A stretch of DNA of 5,513 nt from DUZB01 sp964407525 (GTDB lineage Bacteria > Desulfobacterota > DSM-4660 > Desulfatiglandales > Desulfatiglandaceae). Both the position numbers and the translations under genes were made by a program. Positions 1-4,301 of this stretch are shown piece after piece (position 1 is the stretch's first letter; each line of letters opens with the position of its first letter). The stretch covers positions 1 through 5,513 of the forward strand of contig CAYOWC010000316.1 of the NCBI GenBank assembly GCA_964407525.1, in the 5' to 3' direction. The notes below the pieces were generated by a model. The model saw only the letters and a list, made by a program, of their open reading frames with translations. It was not told the DNA's origin and searched no databases.

Positions 1-103
1 TCGTTTCAACAGGCATGATAAACAATACATGTGAATCCGGCCGTTTTCCCGGCGTCATGCCGCCTCGCCAAAACTCAGTGAATGAAAACGAGAGGACATG
101 CCT

Positions 104-1057
104 ATGTTTCAAAAAACAATAACATCCCGCCCCTCGTTTCCAAGCTCCAGCTTGGGAACGCATTGCTCTGGAAGCTCCGGCTTCCTTTTCCCGATCCTGG
201 TTTTGCTCCTGTTCTTTTGCCCACCGGCCTTTGCCGGCGACAAGATCGGCATCGACCTGGAGTGGCGGCCCATCACGGGCTTGGGGCCGTCCGCGCCCGC
301 GAAAAAGCCGGAGACCGGCAGTGGATCCCCCCGGACATCCACCGCGGAATCCGGGGCCCCCGGCAAGACGTGGACCGATCCGGTGACCGGCATGGAATTT
401 GTGTGGGCGCCCGGCGGGTGCTACCAGATGGGATGCGGGAGCTGGACCGACAACTGTGATTCCGATGAAAAGCCGGTCCATGAGGTCTGCCTGGACGGGT
501 TCTGGATGGGGAAATATGAGGTGACCCAGGGGCAGTGGGAAAAGGTGATGGCCGGCAATCCGTCGAACTTCAAGAATGGGAGCAATTATCCTGTGGAGCA
601 GGTTTCCTGGAACGACTGCGGGCAATTTATCGACCGGCTCAACGGAAAGAGTGGGGGACAATACAAATTCCGTTTGCCCACGGAGGCCGAATGGGAATAT
701 GCCTGCCGGAGCGGGGGGAAACCGGAGAAGTATGCGGGGGGCGGCGATGTGGACCGGGTGGCCTGGTATAATAAGAACAGTGGGGGAAGGACCCATGAGG
801 TGGGGACCAAGTCTCCCAACGGGCTGGGGATTTACGACATGAGCGGAAATGTGTGGGAATGGTGTGACGATTGGTATGCCAAGTACCAGGCCGGTTCTCA
901 GAAGAATCCTACTGGTCCAGCCGGTGGGTCCGCCCGGGTGGTCCGCGGCGGCAGCTGGAACTCCGATGCCAGGCGCGTTCGCTGCGGCCTTCGGAACAGC
1001 CGCGGCCCGGACGGCAGGAACGACCTCCTGGGCTTTCGCCTCGTGAGGACCCGTTAG
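104..1057 (+). CDS. Exported FGE-sulfatase (SUMF1) fold protein, candidate DGR variable protein
   Basis: A 317-residue protein with a Sec-type signal peptide (hydrophobic core about 27-38, likely cleavage after AFA at 44), a low-complexity linker (about 60-88) and a full formylglycine-generating-enzyme-sulfatase domain (about 93-315). Visible family motifs are GMEFVWAPGG (96-105), WMGKYEVTQGQW (134-145), RLPTEAEWEYA (190-200), SGNVWEW (247-253), RVVRGGSW (278-285) and GFRLV (310-314). The paired cysteines that bind copper in true FGE are absent from the 285-294 region (only C294 remains), so sulfatase activation is unlikely; a binding role of the C-type-lectin-like fold is more plausible. Cysteines 106, 111, 118 and 129 could form envelope disulfides. 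An upstream ATG at 98 lies only 1 nt after AGAGGA (91-96), whereas the ATG at 104 has a 7-nt spacer, so 104 is preferred. The n-region is encoded by a REP-like element. The C-terminal stretch after GGSW is rich in NNC codons of varied residues, as in DGR variable regions. Fold certain, role inferred. Confidence 0.9.
   Translation: MFQKTITSRPSFPSSSLGTHCSGSSGFLFPILVLLLFFCPPAFAGDKIGIDLEWRPITGLGPSAPAKKPETGSGSPRTSTAESGAPGKTWTDPVTGMEFVWAPGGCYQMGCGSWTDNCDSDEKPVHEVCLDGFWMGKYEVTQGQWEKVMAGNPSNFKNGSNYPVEQVSWNDCGQFIDRLNGKSGGQYKFRLPTEAEWEYACRSGGKPEKYAGGGDVDRVAWYNKNSGGRTHEVGTKSPNGLGIYDMSGNVWEWCDDWYAKYQAGSQKNPTGPAGGSARVVRGGSWNSDARRVRCGLRNSRGPDGRNDLLGFRLVRTR
134..185 (+). repeat. REP-like double hairpin inside the signal-peptide coding region
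   Basis: Two adjacent hairpins: 135-160 (11-bp stem with one T-G wobble, loop TCCA) and 170-185 (6-bp stem GGAAGC/GCTTCC, loop TCCG). Their order, sizes and spacing match the REP pair at 1080-1126, but the stem bases differ on both arms (AAGCT/AGCTT versus ACGC/GCGT). The unit is translated in frame as about residues 12-27 of the FGE-fold protein, giving an unusually long, Ser-rich n-region before the hydrophobic core. Confidence 0.85.
1002..1051 (+). other. Candidate DGR variable repeat (3' part) of the FGE-fold gene
   Basis: The last 39 nt (1013-1051) align without gaps to 1842-1880. In the first 15 nt there are five differences, all where the 1842 copy has A (AAC to GGC, AAC to GAC, AAC to CTC). 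In the last 24 nt there are three differences, none at an A. Adenine-specific change followed by a nearly invariant GC-rich 3' block is what is known of VR/TR pairs, where the 3' block acts as the initiation-of-mutagenic-homing site. Codons upstream (TCC, CGC, TGC, GGC, AGC, CGC, GGC) also fit AAC origins, although a GC-rich genome favours such codons anyway. The left boundary is arbitrary because the match to the downstream copy begins only at 1013. Confidence 0.5.
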
Positions 1058-1079
1058 TTTTTGTTTTTTTACCTTCCCT

Positions 1080-1126
1080 CGTTCCCACGCTCCGCGTGGG
1101 AATGCAAGGTTGGACGCTCCGCGTCC
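1080..1126 (+). repeat. REP pair upstream of the RAYT gene (forward orientation)
   Basis: Hairpin 1 spans 1080-1104, with stem CGTTCCCACGC paired to GCGTGGGAATG (one G-T wobble) and loop TCC. Hairpin 2 spans 1112-1126, stem GGACGC/GCGTCC, loop TCC. A T-rich stretch (1058-1070) separates it from the stop of the FGE-fold gene, and it ends 14 nt before the RAYT start. It lies in the leader of the transposase gene and could also act as a structured 3' end for the preceding gene. Confidence 0.9.
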
Positions 1127-1140
1127 GTTCCGGTAAAAAC

Positions 1141-1674
1141 ATGGCAAGAGACCGCTACAAAGTAAAACAAAACGATAGCCCCCACTTTCTGACCTGCACC
1201 GTGGTGGAATGGCTCCCCATATTCACCCGACCCCAGGCCGTTGACATTGTCCTTGACTCCCTGCGGTATCTCCAGTCAAGGAAAGAGATTATCCTGTATG
1301 GATTCGTCATCATGGAAAACCACGCCCATCTCATCGTTTCAAGCGAGAATCCGGCTCGCACCATGGGGCGGTTCAAGTCATTCACGGCCCGTAGGATCAT
1401 CGATCTGCTCATCAGCAAAAGGGAAAAAGGGACGCTGCGTCAGTTGAAACACGGAAAGCTGCCCCATAAGACGGACCGGGAGTACCAGATTTGGCAGGAG
1501 GGGAGCCATCCGGTGCTGATTCAGGGCAGGGAGATGATGCGGCAGCGGCTTGGGTACATGCATGAAAATCCTGTGCGGCGGGGGTATGTGGATGATCCGG
1601 TGCATTGGCGGTATTCGAGCGCGCGGAATTATGCGGGGGTGGAAGGGGTTCTGGAGGTTCTAACAGACTGGTAG
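1141..1674 (+). CDS. REP-associated tyrosine transposase (RAYT, Y1/IS200-like HUH)
   Basis: A 177-residue single-domain Y1 transposase. The HUH metal-binding motif is H61-A-H63 within MENHAHLIV (58-66), and the likely nucleophile is Tyr139 in YMHENPVRRGYV (139-150), a strongly conserved RAYT block. The N-terminal HFLTCTVVEW (15-24) and C-terminal WRYSSARNY (156-164) are also typical. Length is normal and no frame damage is seen, so the gene appears intact. The reaction known for the family is nicking of single-stranded REP DNA at hairpin feet through a 5'-phosphotyrosine link. The start at ATG 1141 is chosen because it begins at the conserved N-terminus and follows the REP pair; no strong Shine-Dalgarno sequence is visible, which would suit low expression. 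The open frame continues upstream through the REP and into the FGE-fold gene's C-terminus in another frame, but that extension has no family similarity. Confidence 0.92.
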   Translation: MARDRYKVKQNDSPHFLTCTVVEWLPIFTRPQAVDIVLDSLRYLQSRKEIILYGFVIMENHAHLIVSSENPARTMGRFKSFTARRIIDLLISKREKGTLRQLKHGKLPHKTDREYQIWQEGSHPVLIQGREMMRQRLGYMHENPVRRGYVDDPVHWRYSSARNYAGVEGVLEVLTDW

Positions 1675-1680
1675 GGGAAG

Positions 1681-1727
1681 GGACGCGGAGCGTCCGGAAG
1701 TGCATTCCCACGCGGAGCGTGGGAACG
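1681..1727 (-). repeat. REP pair, downstream copy 1 (reverse orientation)
   Basis: Small hairpin 1681-1695 (GGACGC, loop GGA, GCGTCC) followed by large hairpin 1705-1725 (9-bp stem TTCCCACGC/GCGTGGGAA, loop GGA). Order and loops are the reverse complement of the upstream pair. It begins 7 nt after the RAYT stop codon and may serve as an RNA 3' structure as well as a transposase site. Confidence 0.9.
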
Positions 1728-1746
1728 AGTGGGATGACGGTGGAAG

Positions 1747-1793
1747 GGACGCGGAGCGTCCAGGAGTGCGTTCCCACGCGGAGCGTGGGAACG
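1747..1793 (-). repeat. REP pair, downstream copy 2 (reverse orientation)
   Basis: Small hairpin 1747-1761 and large hairpin 1769-1793. The large stem is a perfect 11 bp (CGTTCCCACGC/GCGTGGGAACG, loop GGA). The offset from copy 1 is exactly 66 nt and the flanking bases GGAAG before and GAG after are shared, so the two look like a tandem duplication of a 66-nt unit. Confidence 0.9.
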
Positions 1794-1841
1794 AGGGGGA
1801 AAATTGATTGCGGAGTTGCCATAGGATGCGAAAAGGAGTAA

Positions 1842-1880
1842 AACAGGAACAACAACCTGGGCTTCCGCCTCGTGAGCACG
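1842..1880 (+). other. DGR template-repeat-like relic
   Basis: Reads AAC AGG AAC AAC AAC, then a GC-rich block ending GTGAGCACG; in frame this gives NRNNNLGFRLVST. Runs of AAC codons are the hallmark of DGR template repeats, because both adenines in AAC can be randomised. The segment matches the 3' end of the FGE-fold gene (1013-1051) with five A-only differences then three non-A differences. A TAA stop at 1839-1841 lies directly upstream in frame and there is no start, so it is not a gene. TRs usually exceed 100 nt; here the homology stops at the left edge, so the 5' part is missing. It could instead be the broken 3' end of a paralogous FGE-fold gene. A G8 run (1880-1887) follows. Confidence 0.5.
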
Positions 1881-2068
1881 GGGGGGGTGGCTGCATCCGG
1901 CATGGCCACGGCCGTCCGGACCGTCCCCGCCCCCGTCCAGAACCGGTCTCCCGCATTTCGTCCTGAAAGCGGGCGGGATCAAAGAGGAAGCCCTGATCCG
2001 GGATCGGTAGGGCCGGAAAGGTCTCGAAGATGCCGGATCAGGCGGTCCTTTGGAAACAAGGGGGGAAT
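1881..2068 (+). other. Gene-free stretch between TR-like segment and hicA
   Basis: No supported gene. The frame running on from the TR-like segment stays open until a TGA at 2070-2072, but its product is Arg/Pro/Ser-rich with no recognisable domain and no ribosome binding site. The only structure seen is the inverted repeat at 1992-2042. Together with the reverse REP pairs and the TR-like segment, this makes 1675-2068 a roughly 394-nt non-coding gap. Confidence 0.5.
1992..2042. repeat. 10-bp inverted repeat upstream of hicA
   Basis: CCTGATCCGG (1992-2001) and CCGGATCAGG (2033-2042) are perfect inverted copies; after one mismatch the stem extends 3 bp inward (2003-2005 with 2029-2031). The right arm ends 26 nt before the hicA start, so it may be an operator or an RNA hairpin in the hicAB leader. 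The short HicB here has no obvious DNA-binding domain, so autoregulation through this site is not assured. No T-run follows, which argues against an intrinsic terminator. Confidence 0.45.
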
Positions 2069-2320
2069 ATGAACAGGCGACGGCTGCTGAGAAAAATAAT
2101 CGCAGGCTCCAAAAATATTCGATTTTCGGATATGTGCAATCTTGTTGAAGGCTTTGGTTTTGTTCTGTCGAGAACTGATGGAAGCCATCATATTTTTTCT
2201 CGGCCCAATACCTCTGAACTCGTTAACCTTCAAAATGTGAAAGGCCAGACAAAACCATATCAAATGAGGCAGTTCCTGAAGTTGGTTGAGAAACATAATC
2301 TCAAACTGGAGGATAAATAG
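2069..2320 (+). CDS. hicA: HicA-family mRNA interferase toxin
   Basis: An 83-residue protein of the HicA/YcfA family (dsRBD-like fold). The diagnostic motif is GFVLSRTDGSHHIF (30-43); the His after Ser (H40, next to H41) corresponds to the catalytic histidine of the family, which cleaves mRNA in the cytoplasm. The start at 2069 is preferred over ATG 2030 because AAGGGG (2058-2063) sits just upstream and the family begins close to this point. The hicB start codon overlaps the last base of the hicA stop, so the two are translationally coupled. The DNA is visibly AT-richer than the surrounding genes, which suggests transfer. Toxin before antitoxin is the usual hicAB order. Confidence 0.9.
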   Translation: MNRRRLLRKIIAGSKNIRFSDMCNLVEGFGFVLSRTDGSHHIFSRPNTSELVNLQNVKGQTKPYQMRQFLKLVEKHNLKLEDK

Positions 2321-2544
2321 TGCGAGACTACCATATTAATATTTTCTATTCAGAGGATGACGAAGGCTACATCGCGGATATCCCAGATCTTGCGGTATGC
2401 TCTGGATTTGGTGAAACGCCGGATGAAGCATTGCATGAGGTCCAAAAAGCAAGAAAGCTATGGCTGGAAACGGCACTGGCGGAAGGTAAACCTATTCCAC
2501 CGCCGGAATATCGTCCGGTTATTTATCAGGCCGCTTCAATTTGA
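2320..2544 (+). CDS. hicB: HicB-family antitoxin (short form)
   Basis: A 74-residue HicB/UPF0150 protein with a partly degraded RNase-H-like fold. Key blocks are YSEDDEGYIADIPDLAVCSG (10-29) and GETPDEALHEVQKARKLWLE (31-50), followed by PIPPPEYRPV (58-67), all typical of HicB. It starts at GTG 2320 with a good Shine-Dalgarno GGAGG (2308-2312, 7-nt spacer) inside the end of hicA. The C-terminal helix-turn-helix or ribbon-helix-helix domain of longer HicB proteins is absent. It is inferred to bind and neutralise the upstream HicA; DNA binding is uncertain. Confidence 0.9.
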   Translation: MRDYHINIFYSEDDEGYIADIPDLAVCSGFGETPDEALHEVQKARKLWLETALAEGKPIPPPEYRPVIYQAASI

Positions 2545-2563
2545 TATAAATGGCTGAGGAATA

Positions 2564-2588
2564 CGTTCCCACACTCCGCGCTGGAACG
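2564..2588. repeat. Degenerate solo REP hairpin
   Basis: CGTTCC (2564-2569) pairs with GGAACG (2583-2588) around an eroded centre. The sequence is recognisably the large REP hairpin with changes (ACACTCCGCGCT in place of ACGCTCCGCGT). The small companion hairpin is missing. The centre carries TCC as in forward copies, while the flank (GAGGGGG) resembles that of the reverse copies. Confidence 0.75.
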
Positions 2589-2602
2589 AGGGGGTGCATA
2601 AT

Positions 2603-2682
2603 ACCATGAAGGACATGAAGAACATGAAGGGGTCGAAGCGCGCGTCTGGCTTTTTCTTCATGCTCTTCATGCCCTTCATGGT
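2603..2682. repeat. Long imperfect palindrome of CATGAAG 9-mers
   Basis: The left arm (2603-2629) holds three near-repeats of a 9-nt unit (CCATGAAGG, ACATGAAGA, ACATGAAGG). The right arm (2656-2682) is its reverse complement with two mismatches in 27 positions, around a 26-nt centre. As RNA it would form a long hairpin in the gap before the caspase gene. It resembles dispersed palindromic repeats seen in environmental bacterial genomes, whose translations read as His-Glu-Gly or Met-Lys-Gly repeats; that link is from memory. Confidence 0.8.
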
Positions 2683-2734
2683 AAAATCTTTCGAGAACCG
2701 AAAAGTGAAAATATGTTTCGCATAAGCCATAGCA

Positions 2735-2740
2735 GAGGAG
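2735..2740 (+). promoter_or_regulatory. Ribosome binding site of the TPR-caspase gene
   Basis: GAGGAG with a 6-nt spacer to ATG 2747. This fixes the start and places the signal peptide directly at the N-terminus. No convincing promoter boxes were identified in 2683-2734. Confidence 0.8.
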
Positions 2741-2746
2741 ATTGTC

Positions 2747-4279
2747 ATGAAAAACGTAATCATTGCGATTCTGGCCGCAACAGGGATTTTCACACTGGGT
2801 TTTCAGCTGGCCCATGCCGACATGTGTCCGCTGGCGAAGGAGATGGCGGCCAAGAGCCTCAAGGCCTTTGATTCCGATCAGAAAAAGGGGTTGAGCGGTC
2901 TCATCCAGGCCTTGAAATACTGCCCGGATGATACGGAGATCGCCTATAATCTGGGATTGGCCTACTACCGGTACAAAAGGCCGGACATGGCCTATAAGAC
3001 CTGGAGCGGGCTGGCGGCGAAAAACACCGGGGACGGGAAATTGCTCAGCAATCTGGCATGGCTGGCCCTGGATTTGGGGAAGGGGGATGAGGCGGCTTCC
3101 TGGGCCGAGAAGGCGGGCCGGGTAAAGCCCGGGGATGCCAATGTTATGGCTGTGAAAGTGGAGATCCTGTTCGCCCGGGGAAAATATCTGGATGCCCTGG
3201 CCTTTGTTGAACAGAACCGGCGGAACCTGCCGGCTGAAACGGTACAGAAAGCCTCTGAGTATGTGATGGAGACCCAGTGGAACGTCTTTCGTGCCGGAAA
3301 GAAAGAACAAGCGGCCCAGGAGATGCTCAAATTGAGCCAGCGCTATCCCGGCAACCGTTCTCTTGCTGCTGCCAAGGATAAGATGGTGGCGGCTCTCCTG
3401 AATGACACCGCGGATATCCCTTTGCCAAAGCCCCTTCCTGACCAGCAGCAGAGGGCCGGCGCCGGGGGCTGGCAGGCCCCCGAGACCGAGGTACTCCCCC
3501 TGCGGGCTGCAAAAACCACGGCCAAAACCACGAAAGACGCATTCGCTTTGATCGTGGGCATTCGCAGATACCAGAATCTGAACGGTCCCGGTTTCGCGGA
3601 AAACGACGCCCGACAGGTGCAGAGGTTGCTCACGAAAATGGGAGGGTTTCGAAACGATTCCGGGCACGTGCGCCTGTGTACCAACAGCGACGCTACTATC
3701 GGAAGGTTGTACGGAGACCTCAAATGGCTCACGCAAAAGGGGAAACTGAACCCCAATGCCCGGATCTTTTTCTACTTTTCCGGCCACGGATCCCCGGTGG
3801 TGGGCAGGGACAGGACCACCATATCGGATGGGTTACTGGTGCCCTACGAGGCAACCATTGACAACCTGAACGACCGTACGGCCATCTCTCTGGCCTACCT
3901 GAGAGAGGAGCTGGGGAAACTCCCCAACAAAGAGGTGGTGTGCCTGATAGATGCCTGCTTTTCCGGGTCGGGGAAATCGGTGAGCGGCATGAGGCTGATC
4001 AAACCCCGGGTGAACGCCAACCTTCTGGCCTCCAAAAAGCTCTTTATCTCCGCCGCTGCCGCGGATCGACCGGCCGAAGAGTACGGGCCGGGCCGGCAGG
4101 GTGCCTTTACCTATTTTTTTCTGAAAGGGTTGATGGGGGAAGGGGATGAAAACCACAATGGCTGGGTGGACACCCTGGAGGCCTATCAATATGCCCGCGG
4201 TAAATTAGAGGCCCTGGGGCTGGAGCAGAACCCCCAGATGAGTGTGCGGACCGCTATTCCGCTCACACAGGTTAAGTAA
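2747..4279 (+). CDS. Exported TPR-caspase (peptidase C14) protein
   Basis: A 510-residue protein. A Sec signal peptide (1-24, cleavage after AHA) is followed by three to four TPR-like helical pairs (about 64-200), a Pro/Gln/Gly-rich linker (about 222-262) and a caspase-like C14 domain (263-490). The domain opens with FALIVGIRRYQNL (266-278); the catalytic dyad is His347 in FYFSGHG and Cys404 in LIDACFSGSG, both intact. Near the C-terminus, residues 467-478 (D-E-N-H-N-G-W-V-D-T-L-E) fit an EF-hand loop with ligands at positions 1, 3, 5 and 12, so calcium binding is possible. Bacterial caspase homologues generally cleave after basic or acidic residues; specificity here is unknown. Export implies action in the periplasm or at the surface rather than in a cytoplasmic abortive-infection pathway. 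TPRs suggest partner binding. The next gene begins 22 nt downstream, suggesting an operon. Confidence 0.92.
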   Translation: MKNVIIAILAATGIFTLGFQLAHADMCPLAKEMAAKSLKAFDSDQKKGLSGLIQALKYCPDDTEIAYNLGLAYYRYKRPDMAYKTWSGLAAKNTGDGKLLSNLAWLALDLGKGDEAASWAEKAGRVKPGDANVMAVKVEILFARGKYLDALAFVEQNRRNLPAETVQKASEYVMETQWNVFRAGKKEQAAQEMLKLSQRYPGNRSLAAAKDKMVAALLNDTADIPLPKPLPDQQQRAGAGGWQAPETEVLPLRAAKTTAKTTKDAFALIVGIRRYQNLNGPGFAENDARQVQRLLTKMGGFRNDSGHVRLCTNSDATIGRLYGDLKWLTQKGKLNPNARIFFYFSGHGSPVVGRDRTTISDGLLVPYEATIDNLNDRTAISLAYLREELGKLPNKEVVCLIDACFSGSGKSVSGMRLIKPRVNANLLASKKLFISAAAADRPAEEYGPGRQGAFTYFFLKGLMGEGDENHNGWVDTLEAYQYARGKLEALGLEQNPQMSVRTAIPLTQVK

Positions 4280-4301
4280 GGGCATGCATCCGAGCTTCAT
4301 C

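Larger units (their letters stand above)
1080..1793 (+). mobile_element. RAYT-REP module (REPtron-like)
   Basis: A Y1 transposase gene is bracketed by REP pairs pointing in opposite directions: one forward pair upstream (1080-1126) and two reverse pairs downstream (1681-1727 and 1747-1793). In known REPtrons, a REP-associated tyrosine transposase is flanked by inverted REPs that it recognises and cuts. The outer limits are set by the repeats; no target-site duplication is visible, as expected for HUH elements. Confidence 0.75.

Noticed and set aside
1..97. Promoter or hairpin upstream of the FGE-fold gene
   Set aside because: No well-spaced -35/-10 pair or strong stem could be identified; only the AGAGGA ribosome binding site at 91-96 is clear.
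104..1057. Active formylglycine-generating enzyme
   Set aside because: The conserved cysteine pair needed for copper binding and catalysis is missing and no sulfatase gene lies nearby.
1055..1126. Intrinsic terminator after the FGE-fold gene
   Set aside because: The T-rich run (1058-1070) comes before, not after, the hairpin at 1080-1104, so the usual hairpin-then-T order is missing.
1681..1793. CRISPR array
   Set aside because: Only two units of a palindromic pair with near-identical intervening DNA, no distinct spacers and no cas genes; they match the RAYT-linked REP family.
1412..1982. Several minus-strand and plus-strand open frames over the REP pairs
   Set aside because: Their repeated peptides (for example RSVGT or SAWE motifs) are simply translations of the palindromic REPs; no ribosome binding sites or domains.
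1842..2072. Open frame continuing from the TR-like segment as a gene
   Set aside because: A stop lies immediately upstream, the only start is an internal GTG within the homology block, and the remainder has no recognisable domain.
2519..3787. 422-codon open frame on the minus strand
   Set aside because: It is antisense to the TPR-caspase gene, starts and ends in intergenic repeats and its translation shows no domain; the plus-strand gene has a signal peptide, TPRs and the His/Cys dyad.
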